Assembly (NCBI GenBank): GCA_002371335.1
Contig: DFHP01000060.1
Span: forward strand, 17,911 to 41,348
DNA length: 23,438 bases
Reading direction: 5' to 3'
Source: Eubacterium sp. UBA3720
GTDB lineage: Bacteria > Bacillota > Clostridia > Lachnospirales > Lachnospiraceae
The position numbers were made by a program, and so were the translations under genes. The notes below the pieces were generated by a model. That model was given only the letters and a program-made list of their open reading frames with translations. It ran no database searches and was not told the DNA's origin. Of this stretch, positions 7,659-14,915 are shown in pieces (within the stretch, counting starts at the first letter, position 1; every line of letters starts with the position of its first letter).

Positions 7659-9323
7659 TTGCGTAATATGCGGAAAACGAAATATGAATATGGATATGGA
7701 AAGCATCTGCGGCGCGGCAGCATTACCGTATACATGTCTCTTTCGCTCCTGATCATGATCTCACTGATCTCCGCAAGTCTCTATTCCGCACGGGTCGCGG
7801 CAGGAAGGACAGCGCTTGCGAGCGGCTTGGAGCAGAGTCTTTATTCTTTTTTCGGACATTATGACAGGGAGCTTTTCCGGAAGTATGGTCTGTTTTTTGC
7901 CGACGGGGGATACGGGGAGGGAGCGCTGCAGATGGGGAAGGTTTCCAATGAGATCAGAGAGAATGCTTCGTATATTGTTTCTCCTGATAAAAATACGGTT
8001 CCCGTGGCCAAAAATGTGATCGGTATGTCGGATCTTGAAACCGAATTACAGGGATATATTCTGGCAACGGATCAGCATGGAGGTCCTTTTGCGCAGCAGG
8101 TCAGCCTGGCAATGAAGGAAAAGCTTGGCGCGGATGCGCTGCAGGGACTGCTTTCAGGCCTGCAGGGAGATTTTGACAAAATGGAAAACTATGAAGAACG
8201 GAAAGCAACGGCCCGGACGGAAGAAGCCGACAGAACATATGATGAGATGAAAAACAGTGCCGCTGGAGAAAACGGAGGATCCCCGGGAGGCAGCGCGGCC
8301 CATGGCGGCGGAAATATGCCCGGCAGCGGGTCACACGGCGGCGGAAGCACGTCCGGCAGCGGAAGCATGTCCGGCGGCGGAAATACGTCCGGCAGCGGAG
8401 GTATGTCCGGGGGAGGGGCGCCGGATGGTTCTGCAGGGACGGAAAGCGCGGGCGCCACATTGAGTGAAGAAAAGAAAAATCTTGTGGAAACGCTCCGGCA
8501 GCTTCGGACCCGCGGAGTTTTGTCACTGGTGATCCCGGAGGGGAAAGCAGTTCCGGAATATGCGCCGGCTTCGGAAAATTTTGTCAGCCAGAGAAGCCTT
8601 CAAAGCGGCGTCAATATGATCCCGGAGCCGGTATCGGGATTTGACTCAAAGACGATGATGCTCATTTTTCTGACAGAAATGTTTCCGTGCTATACGTCAG
8701 AAGAGAACGATTCGGAATTCAAATGTCAGATGGAGTATGCGGCGGCAGGAAAAGGATCGGACGCAGAAAACCTGGAATCTGTCTGCAGGAAGCTTCTGGC
8801 TATGCGTGAGGCGTCCAATCTCGCATATCTTCTGAGTAATCCTGCAAAAGCTGCGGAGGCGGATGAACTGGCCCTGGCGGTTTGCAGCGCATTCGGACAT
8901 CCCGAACTGCAGTTTCTGGTTTCGCTGGCACTGAAATCGGGATGGGCCTTTGCAGAGTCGATCCTTGATGTCAGGGAGCTTCTGGACGGCGGAAAGATCG
9001 CGCTGGTAAAATCGGATGATTCCTGGCAGCTGTCGATCGACGCGCTGCCCTATGTGCTGAATCAGGCAGATTCGATCCGTCATAGCAGCAGCAACGGGCT
9101 TGGCTATAAAAACTACCTGAGGCTCATTCTTTTGACAAAAAATCAGGCGGCACTGACCGGATCCGCAATGGATCTGACGGAATGGAATGTGCGGCAGGCG
9201 GAAGGAAAAGGAAGCTTCCGGCTGGACTCCTGCATCGGGAGCATGGATGTGATCCTGAAGGGAAACCTCGGAAACAAAGAACTTGCAGTACGGGAAATCT
9301 ACGGTTACGAAGAAAAAATGTAG
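7659..9323 (+). CDS. DUF5702-like Tad-associated surface protein
   Basis: A 554-residue protein. After a basic start it has one N-terminal hydrophobic segment preceded by RGSITVYMSLSLLIMISLIS, like the TadE/TadG-type anchor, then a large outward-facing part. Lachnospiraceae Tad clusters often carry such a protein here, annotated DUF5702; I place it by context and by the N-terminal pattern (SARVAAGRTALASGLEQSLY, YDRELFRKYGLFF). Residues about 200-265 are a Gly/Ser-rich linker with an 18-bp DNA repeat. The remainder is helical with no recognised motif. The start is TTG at 7659 or ATG at 7668, both with a poor ribosome site five to fourteen bases after the flp stop, so translation is probably coupled to flp. 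A minor pilin or tip role is inference. Confidence 0.72.
   Translation: MRNMRKTKYEYGYGKHLRRGSITVYMSLSLLIMISLISASLYSARVAAGRTALASGLEQSLYSFFGHYDRELFRKYGLFFADGGYGEGALQMGKVSNEIRENASYIVSPDKNTVPVAKNVIGMSDLETELQGYILATDQHGGPFAQQVSLAMKEKLGADALQGLLSGLQGDFDKMENYEERKATARTEEADRTYDEMKNSAAGENGGSPGGSAAHGGGNMPGSGSHGGGSTSGSGSMSGGGNTSGSGGMSGGGAPDGSAGTESAGATLSEEKKNLVETLRQLRTRGVLSLVIPEGKAVPEYAPASENFVSQRSLQSGVNMIPEPVSGFDSKTMMLIFLTEMFPCYTSEENDSEFKCQMEYAAAGKGSDAENLESVCRKLLAMREASNLAYLLSNPAKAAEADELALAVCSAFGHPELQFLVSLALKSGWAFAESILDVRELLDGGKIALVKSDDSWQLSIDALPYVLNQADSIRHSSSNGLGYKNYLRLILLTKNQAALTGSAMDLTEWNVRQAEGKGSFRLDSCIGSMDVILKGNLGNKELAVREIYGYEEKM
8343..8414. repeat. 18-bp coding repeat, Gly/Ser linker
   Basis: Four units begin at 8343, 8361, 8379 and 8397, of the type GGAAGCATGTCCGGCGGC, encoding GSTSGS/GSMSGG-like hexapeptides. 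They form the most regular part of a longer Gly/Ser/His-rich linker inside the DUF5702-like protein. Confidence 0.88.
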
Positions 9324-9384
9324 ACCATGAAATGTGCTGGATTGCAGCGTGTTTTCGAAAGAGAAGTTTAAGAGAACAGGTGTA

Positions 9385-10152
9385 ATGAAAAACAATAGAT
9401 TTATAAAAAAACAAAATCTGATTCTGGATGCAGTCGGGAAAAGACATAGGAGAAAAAAACTTTCGTTTTTGCGCAGGGCAAGTCTTACCGTGGAAGCAGC
9501 GGCTGCGGTCCCGCTTTTTATGCTGTGTATGACGGCGTTGATCTGTATGATGGAAATCTATGGGATATACGCAAAAGAAACAGTACATTTGCAGGAGACA
9601 GCTGAACAGACAGGACTGGCAGCAGCAGCTTTGTCGGGCGGTCAAGCCGGTTCGGAATACGTCGATCTGATCGTGCCGCAGCACTATACGGTCAGAGGAA
9701 TAAGGGTTCCGGGAATTCTGATCGCATGCAGAGGAAGGGTGTATCCATGGACAGGAAGAGGCCCCACCGAAGACACGTCAGCCTACGATGACGAGGGGGA
9801 CGTCATGGTCTACATGACGGATAACGGAAGTGTTTATCATACTTCAACACAGTGCTCTCATCTACAGCTGGATATCAGAGGTGTCAGTTCGTCTTCAGTA
9901 GGACGATGCAGAAACGCGGACGGCAGCAGATACCATGCCTGCGATAAGTGTGTGGGAAACGGTGGAATGGCGTCGGTCGTCTACATCGGAAAAGAAGGTG
10001 ATTGTTTTCACAATTCTGCGACGTGCAGCGGACTGACCAGGCATGTGAGAATGGAAAAAATGTCGGAGATAGGCAATATAAGTCAGTGCAGCAGATGCGC
10101 ACAGGAGGGACCGGGACATGTCCATGAGGAATCGGGACATGTTCAGAAGTGA
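9385..10152 (+). CDS. TadE-like pseudopilin with duplicated Cys/His motif
   Basis: A 255-residue protein. The N-terminal part holds a TadE-type pseudopilin helix, RASLTVEAAAAVPLFMLCM, with Glu at the usual place for peptidase A24 processing. The rest should lie outside the membrane. Its C-terminal half has two related motifs: DNGSVYHTSTQCSHL followed by YHACDKC (residues about 148-195), and GDCFHNSATCSGL followed by CSRCA (about 206-240). Each has a His, a Cys and a closing CxxC, like a small metal-binding or disulfide-bonded knuckle. The chosen ATG follows ACAGGTGTA; an in-frame GTG at 9334 would add 17 unlikely residues. The last 14 residues (GPGHVHEESGHVQK) already belong to the 21-bp repeat, so the original C-terminus probably ended near CSRCAQ. 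Confidence 0.78.
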   Translation: MKNNRFIKKQNLILDAVGKRHRRKKLSFLRRASLTVEAAAAVPLFMLCMTALICMMEIYGIYAKETVHLQETAEQTGLAAAALSGGQAGSEYVDLIVPQHYTVRGIRVPGILIACRGRVYPWTGRGPTEDTSAYDDEGDVMVYMTDNGSVYHTSTQCSHLQLDIRGVSSSSVGRCRNADGSRYHACDKCVGNGGMASVVYIGKEGDCFHNSATCSGLTRHVRMEKMSEIGNISQCSRCAQEGPGHVHEESGHVQK

Positions 10153-10343
10153 TCGGTGCATATGCAGGGGGGATAGGGGCATGTGCAGCAGTGATTGGCG
10201 CATGTGCAGGAGAGATCGGGGCATGTGCAGGAGAGATCGGCGCATATGCAGGAGGGATAGGGACATATTCAGCAGTGACCGGCGCATATGCAGGAGGGAT
10301 AGGGACATATTCAGCAGTGACCGGCGCATGTGCAAGAGGAACC
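10113..10343. repeat. 21-bp tandem repeat after the TadE-like gene
   Basis: Eleven units start at 10113 and run to 10343, of the type GGCGCATGTGCAGGAGAGAT-C. Two adjacent 42-bp blocks (10239-10280 and 10281-10322) are identical, showing recent duplication. The array begins inside the 3' end of the TadE-like gene and fills most of the gap to the next one. Because 21 is divisible by three, all plus-strand frames stay open after the stop, but none has a good ribosome site. Confidence 0.94.
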
Positions 10344-10436
10344 GGCACATTCGTTCGCACAAGTTCCTCTATGTTAATATTTGGCGGCTGTCAGTAACGA
10401 AGAAACAGAAGAAAGGATATAAACGGAAATGGGAGA

Positions 10437-10473
10437 ACGGGAAAGATGGAACGCGTCTCCGTCCCCGGTTCCG
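10437..10473 (+). repeat. Decayed copy of one arm of the 14613-14696 palindromic element
   Basis: Bases 10437-10473 match 14661-14696 closely: ACGGGAAAG, TGGAAC, then CTCCGTCCCCGGTT appear in the same order with one inserted base and a changed four-base spacer. No matching opposite arm is visible upstream. Its end runs into GTGAGGTGATG, the ribosome site of the next gene. Confidence 0.72.
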
Positions 10474-10485
10474 TGAGGTGATGTG

Positions 10486-10950
10486 ATGGAGAATGCGATA
10501 CGTATAGTGGGTGCGGTGCCTTTGGCGGGGATTATGGTGGGAAACAGTATTTTGGATGTGCGGAGGAAGGAGATCTATCTGGGTCCGACAGTGATGGCAG
10601 GGGTTATCGGGATCCTGGTGAAGGTTTTTATGACGTACAGAGAGATCATCGGCAGCGGGATGACTTTGAGCAGCGTATTAGGGGTGATGGTGATCCCGCT
10701 TCTACCCGGTATCTGCACTGCAGTAATAAGTATTATTACAGCGGGAGCAGTCGGTCTTGGCGACGCGATCGTTCTCCTTATGCTGGGAGCGTGGTCTGAC
10801 GGCGAGAGGATGCTGATGGCGTTTCTTTTTACAGGAATGCTTCTGTCGGCATACAGCGGATTTTTGTTTATAAAGAACAGAATGAAGGAGATATCGGCAG
10901 TGCCGTTTATTATGGCCGGATATCTGGCTTCGGTGCTGGTCACAATGTGA
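10486..10950 (+). CDS. A24 family prepilin peptidase (second copy)
   Basis: A very hydrophobic protein of 154 residues with the A24 aspartate pair: SILDVRRKEIYLGP near the start and AVGLGDAIVLLMLGAW in the middle. Unlike the first copy it keeps the standard GxGD form. It should process prepilins in the cytoplasmic membrane. Start at ATG 10486, or GTG 10483 directly before it; the ribosome site GAGGTGAT is a few bases upstream. It lies between the two TadE-like genes and nearly overlaps the next. Two divergent peptidases in one pilus operon suggest separate substrates, such as Flp and the pseudopilins, but this is inference. Confidence 0.85.
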   Translation: MENAIRIVGAVPLAGIMVGNSILDVRRKEIYLGPTVMAGVIGILVKVFMTYREIIGSGMTLSSVLGVMVIPLLPGICTAVISIITAGAVGLGDAIVLLMLGAWSDGERMLMAFLFTGMLLSAYSGFLFIKNRMKEISAVPFIMAGYLASVLVTM

Positions 10951-10976
10951 TAGATGTGTGGAAGAGAGATGAATTT

Positions 10977-11405
10977 ATGAAAATGGATTCTTTTAAGAAA
11001 AGTGATCTGGAGTGGAACAGGGGCAGTCTTACGGTGGAGGCTTCTTTCATTGTGCCGATGGCGTTTATGGTAATTGCGCTGATGCTGGTAACGTGTTTCT
11101 ACATACATAACAGAGTGTATTATTCCTGTGCTGCCTATGAGGCAGCGATCGGCGGAAATGAGACAAGGGGACAGCAGGAAGGAAAAGCAGGTAAAGTGGC
11201 AGATATGCGGGTCGGGGGTCAGCCGATGCCGGGAAGCAGCCCGTCTGTTTCAGTCAGCCAAAACGGGGGAAGTACAACTGTAGAATTCGCGGGGCAGACT
11301 TTTCCGGCGTTTCGGAGTCTGATCCCTGTACTTTCGGTTTCAAAAACGGTAAGGAAGGTCAGGCCGGAGAGGACCCTGAGATTACTATGGGCAGCAGGCG
11401 TATGA
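10977..11405 (+). CDS. TadE-like pseudopilin (second)
   Basis: A 142-residue protein with the pseudopilin helix RGSLTVEASFIVPMAFMVIA followed by more hydrophobic residues and then a small outward domain rich in Gly, Ser and Pro. The Glu in TVEA corresponds to the conserved position next to the processing site. The start ATG at 10977 follows GGAAGAGAG; an in-frame GTG at 10947 overlapping the peptidase stop would add ten residues and cannot be excluded. It probably acts as a minor subunit of the Tad pilus. Its helix resembles that of the gene at 9385, but it lacks the Cys/His motifs. Confidence 0.8.
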   Translation: MKMDSFKKSDLEWNRGSLTVEASFIVPMAFMVIALMLVTCFYIHNRVYYSCAAYEAAIGGNETRGQQEGKAGKVADMRVGGQPMPGSSPSVSVSQNGGSTTVEFAGQTFPAFRSLIPVLSVSKTVRKVRPERTLRLLWAAGV

Positions 11406-11437
11406 TCTCATGAGCTTAGTAATCAGAGGTGACAATT

Positions 11438-12931
11438 ATGGAGATGGAATTTCAGGAAAAGCTTGATCACAGATACATGGTTCTTTCCTCGGAGAAGATC
11501 ACTTACAGCGATTATCAGACCCATATGCTTCAGGAAAACCAGATACATGGTCTTCTCGGGTGTACGGTAAAGAAAATAGACGATAAAGAACTTTACACCT
11601 ATGATGTCACAGGTAAAGTCTCGCTGATCCAGCTGGTTTCTGAGAAAAAAATAACGGCTGTCCCGCTTCAGAGTTTTTTTGATGACATGACAAATATGTT
11701 CCGTGAGATCAGGGGGTATCTCCTTCAGGAGGATTCGATCCTGCTGAAACCGGATTATATATACAGCGATTATCAGATGAAACAGTTTTATTTTTGCTGT
11801 TTTCCCGGAAATGAGCTGATACTTCGGGAGGAATTACAGGAGCTGGGGGAATTCCTGCTGACCCATATCGACCATAACGACAGCGGAGCGGTAAGACTGG
11901 GGTACAGTTTTTATCAGAAGATCATGGACGGTGCCGGTCCGGGTACAATTGACGACGCAGGAGTCGAAGGCTTTTTCGGAAATACCGGACCAGCGGACAA
12001 AAAAGAAGAACAGCCCGAAGATGAGCTGTTCAGGGAAGATGAGGAAAGGAAGCAATTGCTGGACGACTTTTTTTCGCGGGAGGATGAAGAAGAAAAGCTG
12101 CCGGTCACCGGAAAAGGGCTGCTGCTTGCGGCAGTGTGGATCCTGTCGACGGGAATACTCGCGGCAGCCGCCGTCATAGCCGGGTATGCATTTGGTTATT
12201 TTGAAGCAGGAATTGCAGGTGCAGTTCTTATCCTTGTTGTCAGCGTTCTTTGTTTTGTCAGGAAAAAGCCGGAAGAAGAGACGGAGGTTCCTTTTGGGAA
12301 TGATCCCCGGGATTTATCCGAGAGTGTTTTCGATAATAATAAGACAGGAGAAGATGACGATCTGCGAAGTCTATATATGAAAGAAGAAATTCAACGCCCA
12401 TATGTGAGAGAAGAAACTCAAAGTCCATATATGAGAGAGAATATTCGAAATATAAATATGAAAGAAAGTGCGAATATGAAAGAAGATATACGGAGCCGGG
12501 AGTATGCGCCGTCCGGCAGAGTAAGTTCACAGTGGAGCCGTGAACTGGGAGATATGCGGACGACTCTGCTTTCCCCGGCGGATCAACAGCGTGACAATGG
12601 ACAGCCGGACGCGAAACTTATTTTCCGGAATCTGATGCTTCCGGATATCAGACTTACTAAACCTGTTTATTTTATAGGGAAGAGTCAGACTGCCGCGGAT
12701 ATCGTCATTCCGTCGCCTGAAGTAAGCCGCATGCATGCCAGGATCGATATGGTGGGGAAGGAATATCAGATTTTTGATCTCAATTCCAGAAATGGAACAT
12801 ATGTGAACGGGAGAAGGATCAGCAATGGAGAACGGCTTTCCCTGCGGCATAACGATGAGATCAGGTTCGGAGAAATAATCCTGATGTACCAGGCTCCTGC
12901 AGCGGCATGCGATCCTGACTTCAAGGGATAA
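11438..12931 (+). CDS. Membrane FHA-domain protein, DUF6382-like N-terminus
   Basis: A 497-residue protein. Residues 1-170 form a soluble domain (YMVLSSEKITYSDYQTHML, IHGLLGCTVKKIDDKELYTY) that I match to the DUF6382 region of Lachnospiraceae FHA proteins. An acidic stretch (EDELFREDEERKQLLDDFF) precedes two membrane segments (about 226-268). A linker with a 27-bp DNA repeat follows, and the end is an FHA domain (about 409-485: PVYFIGKSQTAADIVIPSPE, VSRMHARID, DLNSRNGTYVNGRRI). FHA domains bind phosphothreonine, so this protein may tie the pilus operon to Ser/Thr kinase signalling. ATG 11438 follows GAGGTGACA; GTG 11429 is less likely. It is the last gene of the Tad operon, and no clear terminator was seen after it. 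Confidence 0.85.
   Translation: MEMEFQEKLDHRYMVLSSEKITYSDYQTHMLQENQIHGLLGCTVKKIDDKELYTYDVTGKVSLIQLVSEKKITAVPLQSFFDDMTNMFREIRGYLLQEDSILLKPDYIYSDYQMKQFYFCCFPGNELILREELQELGEFLLTHIDHNDSGAVRLGYSFYQKIMDGAGPGTIDDAGVEGFFGNTGPADKKEEQPEDELFREDEERKQLLDDFFSREDEEEKLPVTGKGLLLAAVWILSTGILAAAAVIAGYAFGYFEAGIAGAVLILVVSVLCFVRKKPEEETEVPFGNDPRDLSESVFDNNKTGEDDDLRSLYMKEEIQRPYVREETQSPYMRENIRNINMKESANMKEDIRSREYAPSGRVSSQWSRELGDMRTTLLSPADQQRDNGQPDAKLIFRNLMLPDIRLTKPVYFIGKSQTAADIVIPSPEVSRMHARIDMVGKEYQIFDLNSRNGTYVNGRRISNGERLSLRHNDEIRFGEIILMYQAPAAACDPDFKG
12374..12454. repeat. 27-bp coding repeat in the FHA protein linker
   Basis: Three units start at 12374, 12401 and 12428, encoding nonapeptides YMKEEIQRP, YVREETQSP and YMRENIRNI. 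Shorter remnants (NMKESA, NMKEDI) follow. The copies are diverged, so this array is older than the noncoding ones. Confidence 0.8.
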
Positions 12932-13031
12932 CCAAAGCAGAAAATTCAAGTTTTTGAAAACAAAAACAAACGCCGGTTTTTGGATGAGTTTGAAAAACGT
13001 TGATTTTAAAGGGAAAAAAGGAGTTTGTAAA
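12932..13031. other. Gap after the pilus operon, no clear signal
   Basis: A/T-rich sequence. AAAAAC and GTTTTT around 12962-12981 could form a weak stem, but it is not a convincing terminator. I found no good -35/-10 pair here, so readthrough from the pilus operon into the following leader is possible. Confidence 0.4.
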
Positions 13032-13109
13032 ATGATGATCGGCTATACGTTTTGGTATTTTTTAAAGGAAAATCGAATGAAAAAAGCTTATGATTTACTC
13101 ATCAAATGA
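13032..13109 (+). CDS. Possible 25-residue small protein or leader peptide
   Basis: ATG at 13032 is preceded by AAAAAGGAG with an eight-base gap, as good a ribosome site as those of the large genes nearby. The frame encodes 25 residues beginning MMIGYTFWYFLKEN and ending KKAYDLLIK, aromatic then basic, before TGA. It resembles no family I know. It lies in an otherwise gene-free stretch ahead of a highly expressed binding protein, so it could be a leader peptide, an independent small protein, or chance. Confidence 0.35.
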   Translation: MMIGYTFWYFLKENRMKKAYDLLIK

Positions 13110-13202
13110 ATAAGTTGCACGAAGTAAGTCTTTTACCCTCCTTTTTCTAAAAGTACTGCTTCCGGAGTGCGGCGGATTCATTAGATGGGTCTGAGATGAA
13201 AA

Positions 13203-13232
13203 AAAGGTATTCACGGGCGAGGTGAAACCTTT
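13203..13232 (+). promoter_or_regulatory. Strong hairpin in the leader of the lone binding protein
   Basis: AAAGGT-A-TTCAC pairs with GTGAA-ACCTTT, eleven base pairs with one bulged A around the loop GGGCGAG. It is not followed by a T run, so it is a structured leader or small-RNA element rather than a plain terminator. Confidence 0.5.
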
Positions 13233-13287
13233 GTAAAAAAGCGGTTCATCAGTAAAAAACGAAGTGCGATAGTTTTTTGAGATGAGA

Positions 13288-13486
13288 TTCAGGGGCTCCG
13301 GTGCAAACTCGAGTAAATGGCCGGGATCCTTGATTATTCGGAAACAATTGTTTTGGTTCAGGATAATGCGGATTTACATATATCTCTGACAAAAGAATCC
13401 CGGCTGGGATCGTTTCAAGGCAAGGTTCAGCAGTTGCTTTTTTGCCCCTGAAACGGATTCTTTTTAGGGGAGGTGCGCAGCTCCCC
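13288..13486 (+). promoter_or_regulatory. Candidate structured leader with alternative hairpins
   Basis: TTCAGGGG (13288-13295) is complementary to CCCCTGAA (13445-13452), enclosing CCGGGAT (13321-13327) with ATCCCGG (13397-13403). Several later pairings exclude one another: AAGGCAA (13417-13423) with TTGCTTT (13434-13440), followed by more Ts; GTTTCA-GGCAA (13412-13423) with TTGCC-TGAAAC (13442-13454); CCCCT (13445-13449) with AGGGG (13466-13470); and GGGGAG (13467-13472) with CTCCCC (13481-13486). This resembles a transcription-attenuation leader. It ends 52 bases before the binding-protein start. I cannot match it to a known riboswitch class. Confidence 0.42.
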
Positions 13487-13537
13487 GTCAGGTCATCTTA
13501 GGATTTGAGAAACAATTGAAAAAGGAAGGATAGCAAA

Positions 13538-14581
13538 ATGAAAAAACGTTTAGTAGCAGGTATCTTGGCGGGTGCAATGGCAATGTCTCTTATGGCAGGA
13601 TGCGGAAGCTCATCTTCATCTTCTGCAGCAGCTGATTCTGCAGCGTCAGGATCTGCAGTAAAGGCAGCAGACGGCGAGTACAACATGACTCTTCTGATGT
13701 CAGTTCGTGACGAGTTCCTCAGCTCTCTTGAGGCAGCAGCTATGTCATGTGCAAAAGAGAACGGCGTAAATCTGACAACACAGGATTGCCAGAACGACGC
13801 TTCCAAACAGCTTCAGTACATCGAGACAGCAGCAAACAACGGCGAAGATGCAGTACTTGTAAACGTCGTAGACGCTGAGACAGGTAAAGAGTGTATCGAG
13901 GCAGCCGGAGATATGGCATGTGTATTTGTCAACAGATCTCTGTCAGATAATGAACTTATCAAAGATTACAAGAACGCGGCAATCGTTGCATCCAACGAGG
14001 ATGAGACGGGCGGATACGTAGTTGAGAATCTTGATAAACATTTTGCAGACAAAGGTGACGAGCCTATCAACGTTGTTATCATCTGCGGCGTTATGGGACA
14101 GTACGCTGTTACACATAGAACACAGTCTGTAAAAGACGCTATGGAAGCATCCAAGCTCAACTATGTACAGGTTGGTGAAGACCTCGCAGGTGAGTGGGAT
14201 CGTGCAACAGCCATCGACGTTATCAGCCCGCTTCTTGGCGTTGAAGATATCGACGCAGTTCTCTGCAACAACGACTCTATGGCAATCGGCGTTATCGAGG
14301 CCCTCAACGCAGCTGGTCTTGAGCCTGGAAAAGACGTTGTAGTTACAGGTATCGACGCAACAGTAGACGGATGTCAGGCAGTAGCAGAGGGAACAGAGCT
14401 TTGTACAGTATTCCAGAACCCGGTTGGACAGGGTGAAGGTGCTATCCTCGCAGCTCTGAACATCATTAACGGTAAACCATGTAACGACGGTACAGACTTC
14501 GAAACAGCTGAAGGAAACGACCAGGTTATGTGGGTTCCATTTGAGCCGGTCAACGCTGACAACGTAGCTGATTACCAGTAA
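13538..14581 (+). CDS. Sugar ABC transporter substrate-binding lipoprotein without adjacent transporter
   Basis: A 347-residue lipoprotein: signal MKKRLVAGILAGAMAMSLMA, lipobox LMAGC with Cys22, a Ser/Ala-rich linker, then a type 1 periplasmic-binding fold of the ribose/galactose class (YNMTLLMSVRDEFLSSLEAA, KQLQYIETAANNGEDAVLVN, DIDAVLCNNDSMAIGVIEAL, VTGIDATVDGCQAVAEGT). It should capture a sugar outside the membrane and deliver it to a permease encoded elsewhere, as no ATPase or permease lies beside it. The ribosome site AAGGAAGGA is strong and codon use is clearly more uniform than in the neighbouring pilus genes, both pointing to high expression. It has its own structured leader and a large hairpin after it, so it is probably monocistronic. 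The ligand is unknown. Confidence 0.92.
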   Translation: MKKRLVAGILAGAMAMSLMAGCGSSSSSSAAADSAASGSAVKAADGEYNMTLLMSVRDEFLSSLEAAAMSCAKENGVNLTTQDCQNDASKQLQYIETAANNGEDAVLVNVVDAETGKECIEAAGDMACVFVNRSLSDNELIKDYKNAAIVASNEDETGGYVVENLDKHFADKGDEPINVVIICGVMGQYAVTHRTQSVKDAMEASKLNYVQVGEDLAGEWDRATAIDVISPLLGVEDIDAVLCNNDSMAIGVIEALNAAGLEPGKDVVVTGIDATVDGCQAVAEGTELCTVFQNPVGQGEGAILAALNIINGKPCNDGTDFETAEGNDQVMWVPFEPVNADNVADYQ

Positions 14582-14612
14582 TCAATCACCGGTAAACAGT
14601 CTGAATAATAAA

Positions 14613-14696
14613 CGAAACCGGGGACGGAGGTTCGTTCCACCCCGCGCTGCCAAAAGCAGCACGGGAAAGTGGAACTTACCTCCGTCCCCGGTTTCG
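14613..14696. repeat. 84-nt near-perfect palindromic element
   Basis: CGAAACCGGGGACGGAGGT (14613-14631) pairs perfectly with ACCTCCGTCCCCGGTTTCG (14678-14696). Inside, GTTCCAC (14634-14640) pairs with GTGGAAC (14669-14675), and CCCG-GCTGC pairs with GCAGC-CGGG around a CAAAA loop, so nearly the whole element folds into one hairpin. No T run follows, but such a structure could still end or protect the upstream transcript. A decayed copy of one arm at 10437-10473 suggests a dispersed REP/MITE-like element. Confidence 0.85.
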
Positions 14697-14882
14697 TATT
14701 GCCTGATAGTTTGTTTATGTGGTACGATACGTTATCGGAAGGGTTCTTTTTTATAGAGAAGAATGGTGAATATAAAAGTGTTGTGTTTCTGATGATTCCA
14801 GATAGTCATAGTGAAAGTAGACAGATATAGAAAGGGCAATTTGTGAAAAACAGAAAAAACGGGAGCAAGATATGCGGCAGCG
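14697..14882. other. Gap before the lacI-type promoter, nothing recognised
   Basis: Between the palindromic element and the next promoter I see A/T-rich sequence with no credible reading frame, repeat or hairpin. Confidence 0.4.
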
Positions 14883-14911
14883 TTGACAGAGTGCTACTGT
14901 AATGTTAAAAT
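14883..14911 (+). promoter_or_regulatory. Promoter of the LacI-type regulator
   Basis: A perfect -35 TTGACA (14883-14888) and a -10 TAAAAT (14906-14911) are 17 bp apart. The start of transcription would be near 14918, only about 18 bases before the ATG of the regulator and inside the operator palindrome. Confidence 0.85.
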
Positions 14912-14915
14912 CACA

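Noticed and set aside
10149..10397. An 82-residue Gly/Ala-rich protein after the TadE-like gene
   Set aside because: It is a frame of the 21-bp repeat starting at GTG on top of the previous stop, without a ribosome site.
13288..13486. 6S RNA or a known riboswitch
   Set aside because: A closing stem and internal bulges are present, but I could not recognise the conserved sequence of any known class, so I report only a structured leader.
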